Assembly: GCF_002775205.1 (NCBI RefSeq)
Contig: NC_036464.1
Location: 2,779,317-2,843,316, forward strand
Reading direction: 5' to 3'
DNA: 64,000 nt
From: Xiphophorus maculatus
Lineage: Eukaryota > Chordata > Actinopteri > Cyprinodontiformes > Poeciliidae
Numbering within the stretch: position 1 is the stretch's first letter; every line of letters starts with the position of its first letter. Positions 12,308-25,202 of this stretch are shown here, piece by piece. Below the pieces are notes generated by a model. That model was not told the origin of the DNA. It saw nothing but the letters and a program-made list of their open reading frames with translations, and searched no databases. A program made the position numbers and the translations under genes.

Positions 12308-14327
12308 TGCTCCAGATCAACAGAGGTCAAGAGGTCGTCCTCATCCGTCCATCTGAGGAGGACGAGTCTCTGCTACAGGAGCCTGAGAGGGACATGTTCA
12401 TGTCCTCCTGCTGAGGGAACCGACCTGGACCCGTTCTGGTTCTGACCCAAAACCATTTATTTCTCTAAAACGTTACTAAATACAACAAAAAGGTTTAATA
12501 GGAGACCGATCATCTGACCACAAACAACCAACCAGGAGGCGGGGCTTAGCATCGACATGTACGCACTGCTAATGTGCTAATGGCAGAGAAACAAGTTTCA
12601 TACTGTAGCTTTAATGTTCAGCCTGAAACCAGCCCCTCCCCCTCCTGTTGCTGCTCCAGTGATCTGGAGTTCAGCCTCCAGAGAGAGAGAGAGGAGAAAA
12701 GGAGTTTGTTTAGCAGGAAGCTCCAGAACGTTTCCTTCATAAACTCTCTCTCTGTAATTAGCCTCTGTCTGCTCCACCCTTCATCTTCATCCTCCTCCTC
12801 CTCCTGTCAGACCAGATGTCTCCTCTCTGCCTCCACTCGCCCTTCAGCAGTTCAACCTGCATCGCCATGACAGCGCTCCGGCCCGACCTTTAAGGACCAA
12901 CAGGAAGCCCACGGGCCGCTGGTTGCTAGGCAACGCCTCCATGTGGGGAAAACCGGGCTCCATCAGATGAAACATCATGAAAAATAAAAACTGTAAACAC
13001 TCATAAAATGTTTTAAACCTGTCTGGGTTACAGAAGGCCTCAGCATGGCAACGCCTGGTTGTCATGGTAACGGGCCCGCTGCTGCTGTCCAGCAGAGGGC
13101 GCTCTCAGAGGCAGATCAGGTCAGGCTGTGCAGCACTCCACACCGAACCAATGCAGGCTGGTGGCTTCAGGAGGAGGAACAGCTGCATGGCTGCTTTTAA
13201 TGCAGCAGGGAAATATGGCAACCCTACAACTATGGCAAACCGTCTGTATATTTAATCCATCACCAAATGTAGCCAGGACAGTAACAAACCATATAGTTAC
13301 AGTTTAACATTATACCAAATGTTTATTTGTATTTTTGAAACACGTTAAGATGAAGTCAACTAAAAATAATTTAATTATAAATTTTAAATCAGAAATGATA
13401 AACTAATCCAGAGATCCTGAACCTTTTAGTCGTTAAACGTTTGCTCTGGTTTAATGTTGTTGTTTATAATCAGATATGTGCGTGCGTGCGTGTGTGTGTG
13501 TGTGTGTGTGTGTGTTCGCCCAGTAACGTTCACACACACACAAACAGCAGGAAAATTATTTCTCATAAATCACCAGCAGTCATTCCCAGTTTAACTTCAT
13601 CAACAAGTTCCATCATCTCATCCGGCTCCGATCCAACGCCCAGCCCGGCACAATGCTGCAATGCATCATGGGTCATTAGATCCAATCACACAGGACAGGA
13701 TGTGTGTGTGTGTGTGTGTGTGTGTAGTTTCTCAGGAATCTGTTAACTTCCTCTAGGAAACAGAGCCTGGATGTGAAGCTTCTGGCTTCATGGACCAGAG
13801 GAGGAGAACAGAGAACCCAATGACCTCTGACCCCTGACCCTCCACCTGTCAGTTGACACCTGCAGGCGTCTCCACATCAACCACAGCAGAGTGAGAGGAA
13901 CAGCTGCTTCATTCAGGTCACCAACACTGACATGGTTCAGAGAGAACAGCTCCATCAGACCCTACAGGGGTCAAAGGTCATCACAGAATGGATCTATACA
14001 GCTGTGTTTGAATAGAGGACAAGACCTGGACAGATGAGACGTCTGTCCATGATGTTCAGCAAAGTGGTGGTGGAGGTATGGTGATCTGGGCCTGGTTCAG
14101 ATTCATGATTCCCACTCACAGCGATTCAGAATCGATTTAAAACGTTTATAAAATAAAACAAATCCGGCCTTTTGTAACTGTGGGGTATGTTGTTGCCATG
14201 GAGACGGTACTGGGACATACGGAAACGCTGAAAGCACAAAAACATGGAGGAGACTGCAAAAATTAGAGACAGAGTCAACCAGACAAATGAAGACTTTCAG
14301 GAACACCAACAATGGACGGAGCCAAGC
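12308..14327. other. Non-coding, presumed sptbn1 intron
   Basis: Microsatellites and low-complexity ctcctc runs only. The stretch near 14045-14100 (SGGGGMVIWAWF on plus) may be a trace of another Tc1-type transposase, too short to claim. Confidence 0.45.
13477..13514. repeat. TG microsatellite
   Basis: (tg)n after tgcgtgcgtgcg; a second (tg)n run is at 13700-13727. Confidence 0.95.
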
Positions 14328-14347
14328 TCCCAGTTAAACCAGCAGCT

Positions 14348-15345
14348 CCTGAGCCCTCTGCTGTTCACTCTGATGACACACGACTGCGTCCCCAGGTTCG
14401 CCACCAACCACATCGTGAAGTTCGCGGACGACACAACGGTGGTGGGCCTCATCAGAGACGACAACGACCTGGACTACAGAGAGGAGGTGGAGCAGCTGGT
14501 GGACTGGTGCAGAGACAACAGCCTGATCCTGAACGTTGACAAGACGAAGGAGATGATCGTCGACTTCAGGAAGAACCGGCCCAGCCACGCTCCACTGCTC
14601 ATCAACAGCTCGGCTGTGGAGGTGGTCAGCAGCACCAAATTCCTGGGGGTGCACATCACTAACGACCTCACCTGGACTGTGAACACCACGTCTCTGGTCA
14701 AGAGGGCACAGAAACGCTTGTATTTCCTGCGGAGGATGAGAAGAGCACACCTGCCCCCGCCCATCCTCAAGACGTTCTACAGAAGCACCATAGAGAGCAT
14801 TCTGACCAGCTGCCTCTCTGTGTGGTGTGGAGGCTGCAGCGCCTCCTACTGGAAGAACGTGAGGAGAGTGGTGCGGACAGCAGAGAGGATCATCGGGGCC
14901 CCCCTTCCCTCCATTCAGGACATTTCATCCCAGCGCTGCGTGTCCCGAGGCCGAAACATCATCAGTGACCCCTCACACCCCCACCATGGACTGTTCTCCC
15001 TGCTGCCCTCTGGAAAGAGGTTCTGCAGCATCCGGTGCAGGTCCACCAGGTTCTGAAACAGCTTTTTCCCACTTACCATCAGACTGCTGAACTCTTAACT
15101 GGACTGCACTCAAAATCTGGTCTCCACTTTATACCTTGCACATGTACAGAGCTAAATAACTTCTATTTTACTGTCAGTCCTGCACTTTATATTTTATATT
15201 CATATTTTATACTGTATTTTATTTTATTCTGGAGTAACCTCACAACATTGAAAGCTCAAAACATTGTCCTGAGCCGTATGCAACGAAATTTCGTTCTGTA
15301 TACACCCTGTGCATGCAAGATGACAATAAAGTCAGTCTAAGTCCA
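14348..15345 (+). mobile_element. 5'-truncated LINE of the L2/Rex1 (CR1-related) group
   Basis: An open frame to the TGA at 15054-15056 encodes the second half of a reverse transcriptase: LSPLLFTLMTHDC, VKFADDTTVVGLI, LVDWCRDNSLILNVDKTKEM, STKFLGVHITNDLTW, RTAERIIGAPLPSIQDI, DPSHPHHGLFSLLPSGKRF. The 3' UTR ends atgacaataaagtcagtcta, typical of fish L2-like LINEs. It is flanked on both sides by related sequence containing tcccagttaaaccagcagct (left 14328-14347, right 15357-15376), consistent with a target duplication within a small tandem array. A frameshift near the end of the frame is likely, since the conserved tail after SGKRF is lost. Not functional on its own. Confidence 0.85.
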
Positions 15346-15560
15346 ATGGAGCCAGATCCCAGTTAAACCAGCAGCTTCAGTGGAGCCAGATCCCAGTTAA
15401 ACCAGTAGCTCCCAGTCCCAGCTCTGGTTCCTCCAGCTGACAGTAACCTGAAGCAGATGTCCTCCCCCCAAGGTCGCCCCTCCCCCCCGATAGTTCCCTG
15501 GATGCCGAGTGTGTCAGCGGGTATTTGTGGGTGAGGGACACACTGCTGTAAAGCTCCTTA

Positions 15561-15638
15561 CCACACGCACACCTACACACACACACACACACCCACCCAC
15601 CCACACACACACACCTACACACACACACACACACACCC
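15561..15638. repeat. CA microsatellite, compound
   Basis: (ca)n runs broken by caccta and cccaccca; another uninterrupted (ca)n run is at 15727-15760. Confidence 0.95.
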
Positions 15639-16139
15639 AGTAACATCAGGTTCTTCTGACTGAGCAGATTGTTTCATCTCTTCATGCTGAAGCAGAACAA
15701 ACGTTCCTGACATCAGATCCTGGAGCAACACACACACACACACACACACCCACACACACAGATGAAGTCATGAGGGTTGTGCTGCGGCTCCGCCCTGCTG
15801 GTCTCTACTGATGGGTGGAGTCCAGTGATGTAAGCCTTTGTGTTGTCATAGTAACCGTACAGAAAATGTGACCTCAGCTTCCAGGAACCAAAGGTCCAAA
15901 GTTCTGCAATCTGACGACGTTCAGAACCCAAAACAAGGTCTGCTCTGCTTAACACGACACTTTTACCTGAACTCATCAGCATGAAAAATAAACTACATTT
16001 ATGAGATAATAATTTTAAAAAATTAAATGAGAAACAAAACAGAAAAAAACTGAAGAATTGCTTTTGTACTAAACATTTTCAGTTTAACAAAAACCTCATC
16101 CTGAAAAAAATTACAAAAAGTGTCGGAGGGCCTCTTTTG

Positions 16140-16209
16140 TGTCTTTCTTGAATTGCAGTTAATTTGTGGGCCACAAATGGCCCCCGGGCCACACTTTGAA
16201 CACCCCTGG
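16140..16209. mobile_element. hAT-like terminal fragment
   Basis: ttgtgggccacaaatggccc followed by cccgggccacactttgaacacccctg is a typical right end of a fish hAT-derived repeat. The matching left end was not found. Confidence 0.5.
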
Positions 16210-16511
16210 TTTAAAGTATGATGAATTCAATATTTACCAAATATTTGTGGCTTTAAATTGTTAATAGTCCAGCAGCCTGGTTAAAGGCTAAACTGTTTTT
16301 GCTGATAAGTTTAAATTGGTGCTTAAGGGTTAAATCTTTATGTTTCTGTGCAGAGGTTGCTGCTTCACATGTCACCATAAAACTCCAACAAACCAGAGAA
16401 AAAGGTCGATACATTTATCAGCAGACAAAGTCTTGGTGCAGCTGCATAATTTCCTTTCATGGTCCAGATTCAAATAATGACAGGAAGTGGCTGCAGTTCC
16501 ACAATTAAATA

Positions 16512-17890
16512 ACATTTTTCATACAGCAAAATAACATAAAAGTTTAAATTAGATAAAAGTGAAAGGTCAGTTCAGTAACTTTCACAATATGAAGAAATTA
16601 ATTATTAAATCGGTTAATAACTGAATCAGACTCAAAACTGTGACAAATAAACAGACTAAACTCTTGAGGCGAATCAACTAATAACAGCAGAGAGGAGAAA
16701 ATTTCTACCAGAAATAATAAAACTCGCTGACAGGATGGAATAATCACAGCTACTAACATCAAATGAACCCAGGAATCAGAGGGACTGGACCGGGTTCTGG
16801 ACCGGGTTCTGGAGCTAAGCTAAAGCTAACATGACCCAGCAAACATCACGATATCAACCAAACATTAAAACAGCAGCAGAGTCGAAAAGAGCAACAGGAG
16901 CATCAATATTGGTAATAAAAAGAGAGAAATATTAATTATCCAAAGTAGCATGGTGCTAACCAGAGTAGCATTAGCATCAAGTTAACCAGAGTAGCGTTAG
17001 CATCAAGTTAACCACAGCGTTCATAACTCATTATTAGCGAAGACCAAATGATAGCAGCTGGAGAACAGACATAGTAAACTGAAAAGCGCAGAGCGATATG
17101 AAAATTATAACTAATAAACAGAAGCTGTAGCTTACCGGCCATCTGGAAAATTATCTGCTTCGTCATTAAGATGGAGGATTCGGTCTAAGCTCTCCCTCCA
17201 CTGCTGCCGTTATCAACTTTGTCACCATAGCAACGCAAAACTTCCCGCCATCTACTGCAGCAGGACTATTTAGTACATTAGCAACAAGAAGCTAGCTTCG
17301 CTGACAGGACTGCTCCGGAAGTGAGTCTGCTGGGGGAGTTTTGCTGGCGGGAAGGTTGTGTAAATAATTAAGATTACATTTAGACCAGAGTTGCTCCAGA
17401 ACTGCCGTCCTGCAACTTTTAGATCCATCTTTACTCCAGCAGATCAGGATCAAATGGCCGGTTCCTCTCCTGCTAACCAGACCTTCATTTGACTCAGGTG
17501 TGCTGGAGCAGGGAAGCATCTGAAAGTAGCAGGACGGTAGATATGCACCCCTGATTCAGGCACACACCTTTAAGGGAAATAGGTTAATCATTTTTAAAAT
17601 CATGTTTATAGATTGTATAAAGTTTTTCCCCTCTACATCGGGGACCTGCTGCTGCTTTCATTTTTGATAGAAAGTCTCTAATCGGGTCTGAAAAGCTGCC
17701 AAATATAGCGATAAAGTTTCTAAGTTGGTAACAGTGCTTGAACACCACACACACCTCTAACCCCCCCCCCCCCCTCACACACACACACTTGACCACGCCC
17801 CTCAAGGTATCTTGGCTCCGCCCAGTTTTATAGAACTTTTAAAATGTGTTTGGGGGCGGGGCTAAGCTTTCACTGGGGTTAGATCCACTT
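16512..17890 (-). repeat. Dispersed repeat D, copy A
   Basis: Closely matches 53096-53940 (copy C) from catacagcaaaataacat through acagcagagaggagaaaatt, agggactggaccgggttctg and atctggaaaat. It matches 35722-36390 (copy B) from aaaagagagaaatatta to a region with a GC box and CCAAT-like box. Read on the minus strand it shows GGGCGG, a TATAAAA-like box (about 17826-17833), an ETS-type CTTCCGG (about 17313) and a splice donor G|GTAAG at 17135-17131. A MITE (17380-17556) is nested inside. Unclassified. Confidence 0.7.
17380..17556. mobile_element. Decayed hAT MITE nested in dispersed repeat copy A
   Basis: The order gagttgctccagaactgccg, tcctgcaacttttagat, ctggagcagggaagcatctga, aagtagcaggacggtag, tgcacccctg is that of a common fish hAT MITE family with caggggtgc ends. 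The inserted block is absent from the parallel repeat copies B and C, so it arrived after they diverged. Confidence 0.6.
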
Positions 17891-18467
17891 TAACATCCGA
17901 TTCGTCCTCAAACATATTAAATAATAAAGATGGATTCTGTTTGTTCTGGATCCAACACCGGAAACAAACCCGTTACTGGGTCAGAACGACAGAAGATTCA
18001 GTCTGCTGGTTTATATTCCAGACTGTTTCAGAACCTGGTTCGGCTCGGTTCTGGCTGGTTTACAGTCAGTATTTCTGTCTGGTTCTGCAGCTAACGGGCC
18101 GGTCCAGAGTCAGTCAGTCTGCTGGTTTCCTGCCCAGAGGCAGCAACCCGCTTTCATTTCCTGTCCATCTCTGCATGCCGACCCCGCCCTCCCTGCTGCA
18201 CCCGGGCCTGGACCCACTCAGAACCATCTACTGACCCTGAACCAACCCAGCAGGGTCCAGGTTCTGGTTCTGGGTCCAAACACCACCTGACCTTTGACCC
18301 GATCCGTCCAATGTCTCAGAGACACCAGAGGACAAACCGTCTTTGAGAGGCACGATGGACATCTGGACCTCCAGAACCAGCTGAGTTTAGTAGAACTGAA
18401 CCAACCAATCAGAACCAGCTGAGCAACACTGAAAGGAGCTTCACCTCCGTGTAACCCAGCTATGTAA

Positions 18468-18487
18468 ACACACACACACGCACACAC

Positions 18488-18522
<35 letters not shown>
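18468..18522. repeat. CA microsatellite
   Basis: (ca)n with two cg interruptions. Confidence 0.95.
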
Positions 18523-18524
<2 letters not shown>

Positions 18525-19771
18525 TCTGTGCTGAGAAGAAACAGAAACGGTTCAAACATCCCAGGAAGTCCCTGGTGAGGTTCTGCTGGATTCCCACCCA
18601 GAACCGGGTCAGAGGATCATCAGCTGGATTCATCCTGAGGAAGAAATGTTCTGATCCGGTCCGGATCCATCTAAAAATACCAACATTATTCCAGAAATCC
18701 TGAACAAATCCATTTGTTGTGTTTATTTATCTGCAGGTCGGTTCTGGTTCTGGGTTTTTCTCTTAGCAGATTATTTATATTTCACTGTTTCTGATGTTTA
18801 TTTAAGTTTCCAAATTAAGCTTTCAATATTTATTCATCTCCTGCTGTGGCTTTGGTTTTTACTGAGTAAAAGGCTGAAATGTTTCTTTACTCAAACCAGT
18901 CGATTATATAAGAACATTCAAATGTTCACTTAGAAAACAAACATGTAGAGAATAAACATGATTCCTAAACCAGTGGAACCGCTCCAGAGTGGTCTAGTCC
19001 AATCACAACAACTAAAGCTACCTAATTCTCTGCTTCAAATAAATAACTGATGCTGATGAGATTAACTGTGAAATGTGTAAAACTGTGATGTTTAATTTCC
19101 TTCATAAATGAGCTCAAATCTCTATTTTCTGCTAACGTCGAAAAACTAAATTGTAAATAAAAAATGTAATTAAAATTTCACGTGAATAAACTTGTTCACA
19201 CAATAAATCATTAAAAATCATGGCAGCGATGGATGTAAACATGATATTATATTCATCAGCAGTTAGAATTTATCGTCTATCAGCCAATCAGAGGAGAGTG
19301 TTGGAGCAACAAGCCCCGCCCACTGGGGGGCGTCAGCCATTTTACAGAACAGCTGCAGACTCAACACAATGAACTGTGTGATGCTGTTCAAAGCTTTGTA
19401 TTTTGTTTTTGTTTTATTCGGACAAACCACAAAGAAGACCACTTCCTGTCGTCTTCTTCTTTGTGGTTTCTGGCAGTAGTAACATCCAGCTGTTGGTCAT
19501 GTGACTCATGATGCAGAAAACATAATTATACTCATTTATGGCTGAAGAGCCACCGCAGCGCAGCAACGTTTTATAGTAAACAGTGTTTTTCTTTCTTAAA
19601 ATTACGTCTTTCCATTTAGAAAATGTATTTTTATAATTTCAGTTGGTGAAATTTAAAGTTAATGGAAACACAGCTGAGAAAACCAGTGAAACCAGTGAAA
19701 CCAGTGCAGAACATTTGGCCCACAGTAGAGCTATTCTGTGTATTTTGATCTGCAGCAGGTTTTAATGAAAA

Positions 19772-19784
19772 CATTATTATTATT

Positions 19785-19845
<61 letters not shown>

Positions 19846-19846
19846 G
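19772..19846. repeat. (ATT)n/(AAT)n microsatellite
   Basis: Several att units switch to about 18 aat units, so the strand-complementary halves can form a hairpin. It reads as poly-Leu on the minus strand, an artefact. Confidence 0.95.
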
Positions 19847-19954
19847 CATAAAGTTCTGGGGAACAATCAGCTTCTGAAGAGAAAATCTTCCAGCTTCAAA
19901 TATTTCCACTGGAACGTTTTTTATCTTTTCCTTTCCCTTCGCCCCACTTCTCTC

Positions 19955-19973
19955 CTCCCTCAGGATCATTTCC

Positions 19974-20004
<31 letters not shown>

Positions 20005-20240
20005 CCACGCATTCCTCCCTCCATCCCTCCATCCCTCCATCTCTCCTCCCTTTTCCAGCCACAGAAAGTTTTCACCTCCTCCCTCTGCTCTGTGTTCACG
20101 CCTCAAACTCTGCTTTGGTTTGGAGTTCTGACACTGCAGCAGGAAGGAAGGAAAGAAAGAAAAGAGGGAAGGAATGGAGGGAGGGATGGAGGGAGGGATG
20201 GAGGGAGGAATGGAGGGATGGAGGGAGGGATGGAGGACAG
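19955..20240. repeat. Pyrimidine tract followed by purine (ggaa/ggatgga) tract
   Basis: (ct)n and ctccctccatc runs (19955-20050), then ggaaggaaagaaag and gggatggaggga runs (20138-20236) about 90 bp away, giving an imperfect polypurine/polypyrimidine mirror. Confidence 0.85.
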
Positions 20241-21671
20241 GAAGTGCTCCAGAAACGAGGCGTTGTGTCCTGGTTCGTGAGACAGCAGCAGCTCACCTTG
20301 CAGCTCTTCAGGGACACTTCATCAGTTTAAGGTTTCAAGGTTCTGCAGCAGAACCAGCTGGACCAGAACCAAAGTTCTGCTGGTACCAGGGAGGACCGGT
20401 CCGGATGTAGAGCGTGGTCCTGGAGGAACCAGGAGCTTATTAAACTATTTCTATAAAATAAACCAGCAGTAAATAAATCAAATATTTTTACTCTAACCTT
20501 CCAGACCCCTCCCCCCTCCCTCCCCCGGTCACATGACCCAGCTGGACCAATCAGAGACGGCGACACATTCACCATGTTTACCACATGGAAACAGACAGAA
20601 AAACCACAGAAGAAGAGAAGTAAACATGATGAAGTCTGGTCTAACCGGACCTCTGAGGTTCTGGACCGGATCCAGACCAGAAGGTTCTGCCTCTGCAGGA
20701 ACCGGACCCAGTCGGGTCCAACATCAGTGTTGGGTCAGAACCAGGCTGTAGGTCTGGAAAAACAGCTGAACTACATCCGGGTAAAAAGTTCTGATGGGTC
20801 CAACAGAACCGGTGCTGCTGGGTTAATAATAGCCCAGAGTTAGCTTAGCGACAGCTGCAACACAGCGGATGATTGATGGGTCGGGTTTCTGACTGGGCCG
20901 GGCCTGCAGAACCATATAGAACCTTTAGAACAATACAGAACCATTCAGAACCTTTAAAACCATCCAGAACCACTCAGAACCTCTAGAACCAGAACCAGAC
21001 GAAGGCAGCAGATAAACAGAAAGCTAACAGCTAACAGCAGCAGCCTTTAGTGGAGCTGCAGCGTCTGACCTGGTTCTGATCCGGTTCTGTTGGACCAGGT
21101 GTGGTGGGGTTGGGATGTGATGCGTTCACTGACTCAGACTGTGGTGAAAAAGTCGGATCCCATTCGCCTGCTGTGTGAACGTAACCATAGTAACCAAGAT
21201 GCTGAACTAAAGCAGAGGACATGATAAAGCGGCCATGTTGCATAAAATCAGCGTCTTCGGCCTTTACACCAAACCCTTTCATCTCCATGGCAACCATTCA
21301 GCTGTGCAAAACGCCCGGGTGGACCTAGCCCCGCCTTAGAGGCGCAGCTCCTCCCTCTCTCTGCTCCTTCAGACTAGCCAGCAGCTATTAGCAACAGCTG
21401 CTGAGCTCATTATAGGAGCTGCTGTTCAGAGCAACGCTGGTGAAAACATTAAGGGGTTAATAGAGGAGCCATGTTGGGACGAGCAGAAGCTTCTTAAAGA
21501 GACAGAGGCCCAATTTCAATTTGTTAGATCATGACGTCAAATTTCTTTTCAGTCGTATTTGATATAAACAGCATTTTTATAACAACTGAAGGAAACATAA
21601 TTCATTCATTGTACCATTAAATGTCACCACATGCCTTTACTAGCATCATTCATGTTGTCATTTGGGGTGAT

Positions 21672-21674
21672 GAT

Positions 21675-21713
<39 letters not shown>

Positions 21714-21714
21714 G
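21672..21714. repeat. (aaccag)n hexamer run
   Basis: Seven tandem ccagaa units. Similar shorter runs are at 25148-25200 and 27620-27655. They are local amplifications of the cagaacc word scattered through the window. Confidence 0.9.
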
Positions 21715-22309
21715 GTGGCCTGTCCAGGTTTCCAGAACAAAAACATTTGAATGATTATTAATCTGCCTGAGGCAGAAAATGTTTCAGAGCTGGAAGACTA
21801 ATGGATCCGCTAACCGATTAGCTTCATCAGGAAGCCCTGGACTGACCCAACCCGGAATATTCTCTCATCAGAACTGAAACCGAACCGCATGTTACAGCTG
21901 ACGGGTCTGGTTTCACTGATCTGAGACGCTTTAAGGATTTATACTGAGTACCATGAAAATAAAAACTATATGAGGTTTTCCTTCGGTATTAAACCGTTTC
22001 AAAGGTTTCTCAGTGGAGTTTGGATCCAATAAAATGCTTGGAGATGTTGGGGGCGGGGCCTAGCCAACGCAGGGGACCAATCAGAGCACAGCGGGCTTTA
22101 TGGAGGGTAGAGGGGGGGCCACAGCTGCTTCTTTAATTTTCTCCAGGAAACTGTAAAAGTCCAGCAGCAAACCGAGTTTTATTGGACCTGAAGAGCTGCG
22201 TTTGGGTTCGGAACCAACAGCAAGCAGCTTCGGCAAAACTCACTGGGACTTTCTGAGATTCCCGTCAACAAGTTCCCGATTGTTCCCGACGGGGATGGAG
22301 GGAGGAAGA

Positions 22310-22395
22310 GGAGGAAGATGAAGGAAAACACTGAAAAAAAGAGGAGATGAAGGGAAAAGGAGGAGGAGGAAGAGGAAGAGGAGGAGGAGGAAGAG
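22310..22395. repeat. Polypurine (gga/gaa)n tract
   Basis: Mostly gaggaagaggaggagga units on the plus strand. Confidence 0.85.
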
Positions 22396-23004
22396 CAGCC
22401 TGGATCTAGTTACATAATTTCTCCACAGGATCAGAAGAGTCTGGGCTGCTGGAAAAAAGAATAAAAACTAGAATAAAAACTAGAAAAAGGATCAAAACCA
22501 CAAAACTTCTACTTTTCCTACCGCAGAATACCAGAAAACATTTGACATGATTTCTGCTCCGTCACTGCAGGAGCCGCTCCGTCAGGACGGAGGGGAAAGT
22601 CAAAAAGCTGCAGAGGAGCCTGGAAAACCCTGGAAAACCCTGGAAACCCTGGAACCCGGTCAGAGCAGCGGATTCCTGAACATTCTTGATTCTGAGGTCA
22701 GAGAGGCGACCACGCCTGCAGCCCCACCATCATCATCATCAGAGCAGCCTTCATCACAGAGAAGGTCAAAACAAACCGCATCAGTCCGGAGAGGACGCGC
22801 CAACCCCGCACGCAGAAACCAGAGCCAGAACCGGAACCAGAACCAGCGGGGAGCCGCGGCTCCGTATTCCCACAGGTGATCCCATGGATGCTGCAACAAC
22901 AAGCAGCAGAGCCGCAGCCGCCGGATCCCCGCACACCCCGCAGGAACAGACCCCGCACCGAGGAGCGGCTGCGGCGGAGCGCGGCCAGCGGGCGGACCCT
23001 CACC

Positions 23005-23198
23005 TGGAGGCCGACTGAAGCGCTCTGGAGTCCGGCTGGGAGTGAAGGACGGGCGGCCTGGAGGACTGCTGGCAGCTCGGAGAGAAAACACGGCAGCAGC
23101 AGCACTGAGCTCAAATCCACCAATCCTCCTCCTCCTCCTCTTCCTCCCCCCGCCCACATCGCGGATCAGACTGCAGCGGAAGGTGCGCTCGGTTTATA
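23005..23198 (-). promoter_or_regulatory. Candidate TATA promoter and non-coding first exon for sptbn1
   Basis: A GC- and CpG-rich island spans about 22780-23240. On the minus strand it contains TATAAA at 23198-23193. About 30 bp downstream (near 23165) a transcript could start and run to a strong donor, CCTCCAG|GTGAGGG, with its last exon base at 23004. The orientation matches sptbn1, whose ATG exon seems to have an acceptor but no promoter of its own. Open frames crossing the island look like composition artefacts. The assignment to sptbn1 is inference from strand and position; no other gene in between needs a promoter. Confidence 0.35.
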
Positions 23199-23530
23199 CA
23201 CCGCCCTGCACCGGAGAGTCTGGATCAGGTTACAGATTAAAGGTTGATTAATTATAATAAATCAACTCAGAAAGTGAAATTCTTTAATCCTATTGGTTCC
23301 TTCCACAAATACCAACATTTAAATTACGTTTATTTTAATGATTTAATGTTTATTTTAATGATTCAGAACTAAAAATAAATTAAAAATGAAGTTATGATAT
23401 CAGATCAATAAAAATAGGAGCCTTTTTATTCTTTTATTGTATTTGTTTTCTTTTTAATGTAATTTTTACTTTGAGTCTGTAATAAAAAGCATCTATCTAG
23501 ATTTTAGAGTATGAATGTCCGTGGCGCTGA

Positions 23531-23704
23531 CCGCTGGCCTGGCCGCTGGCCGCTGGCCGGTCCACTGGCTGGGCCGCTGGCCGGGCCGCTGGCCTGGCCG
23601 CTGGCTGGTCCACTGGCCGGACCGCTGGCCGGGCCGCTGGCTGGTCCACTGGCCGGGCCGCTGGCCTGGCCGCTGGCTGGTCCGCTGGCCGGACCGCTGG
23701 CCGC
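23531..23704. repeat. Minisatellite of ggccgctggc / ctggtccactggcc units
   Basis: About 175 bp of GC-rich units with a near-35-bp higher-order repeat. It lies just upstream of the candidate sptbn1 promoter island. Long frames through it (PLAGPLAGP-like) are periodic artefacts. Confidence 0.9.
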
Positions 23705-25154
23705 CAGTCAAATGGTCCTATCAGCCAGAAACAGCATCAATGCTTAGTAAAAAGTTGAGTGGAAGGAAAAACTGTTAGAAACATGAAGACGTCTTTGGAG
23801 TCAGAACTTCCAGAACCACACAGACTACAGCTGACCCGTTCCCATTAAGCTGATCCTGAACCAGAACCGGAGTCAGAACCGTCTGAGGTTGAGGAGAACC
23901 AGAACCAGAACAGAACCGGAGCAGAACCGGAGTGGATCCTCAGCAGAACCGGAGCAGAACCTCAGGCCGGTCTCTTCCGTGCCACGCTGCACAGATGCAG
24001 TAACTTAAGCAAAAGGAGCCCAGACCCAGTTCGGAGCAGAACCTGGACCGGTCCAGTAGAAACACACTAATGGATTCAAATATAATATATATGTAATATT
24101 TTACAGACTGGATGTTTTTTTTGTTTTTTTTAAATCTCTGGCTCTAACTAGCTGGTTGCCATGGTAACCGCCCCTCTATTGGTCCCAGTATCCTTCATGG
24201 TTTTTCTCCTCCCACATCGTCTGTATAAAAATAAACGCAGCAGGAAGCTGATGGGATGGAGACGCTCCTTGGTTTAAAATAACCTGTCACCATGGAAACG
24301 TGGAGGAAAGCAGCCTGAAACAAACGTTTTAAACATGATGCAGTTTTAATAAACTTCTGTTTAAATCAGATATAAAGATTTGATTTTAGATTCGGACTTA
24401 AAGCTGCAGCTGATCAGAGGATCAGAGTCTGACTCGGTTTTTACCTCCATGAAGGAGCGAAAGTTTCTGCAGATCCGCTCTGACGTCTGGAAACATGACG
24501 CTGCTGTCTCCGCCCCTCTGGGCTGCGGGGTGGATGAATGAAGCGCTCCTGGGGGCGGGGCCTCCGCCGCAGGGAGGAGGAGGAGGAGAGGCTGCAGAGG
24601 GTGGAGATGCCAAACTGAACCGAGTTGGTGCCGACTCAGCGGTTGGGTCAGAGCTCCCATCAGAACCAGAACCGGTTCTGGTTCCGGTTCTGGTCTTTTT
24701 TGGCTAAAATATTAAATATGAATATTTTCTCTCAGTTTATTGTTCAGGATCATTTTAGATGACCCGGTCCGGGTTCTGTCTGACCCGGACCGGGACCTCT
24801 TAATGTTCAGCAGATTTAGCTCATGTTCGGTTCTGTTCGGTTCTGTTCGGTCACCAGGTCTAAAGGTTATTCTCATGTTCATGACTCTTTGTTTCTCTGT
24901 GGAAATAAAAGAATAAATCTTTAATAAATAAAAATAATTAATATAATTTATAATTTAGAGAATAAATGACCAAAACTGAACTTTTGGAGGTTTTTGGTTT
25001 AAAGTTTGTTTTTTATCTCTGAAATGACTTTAATATAAAATAATGTTGATTATTGTTGATTATTGTTTATGTCCAGATCCGGTCCAGTGTCTCATCTTGG
25101 CTTTAAAGTCTTGTTATGAGAAAAACTGACCCGTTCCAATTAAATAGAACCAGG

Positions 25155-25202
<48 letters not shown>

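Larger units (their letters stand above)
17891..23004. other. Non-coding, presumed sptbn1 intron
   Basis: Microsatellites, purine tracts and dense cagaacc/ggttctg words. No splice-supported exon seen. Confidence 0.45.

Noticed and set aside
22547-23247. Several frames of 70-165 codons in the CpG island
   Set aside because: Arg/Pro/Ala-rich in all frames, no recognisable domain; explained by CpG-rich composition.
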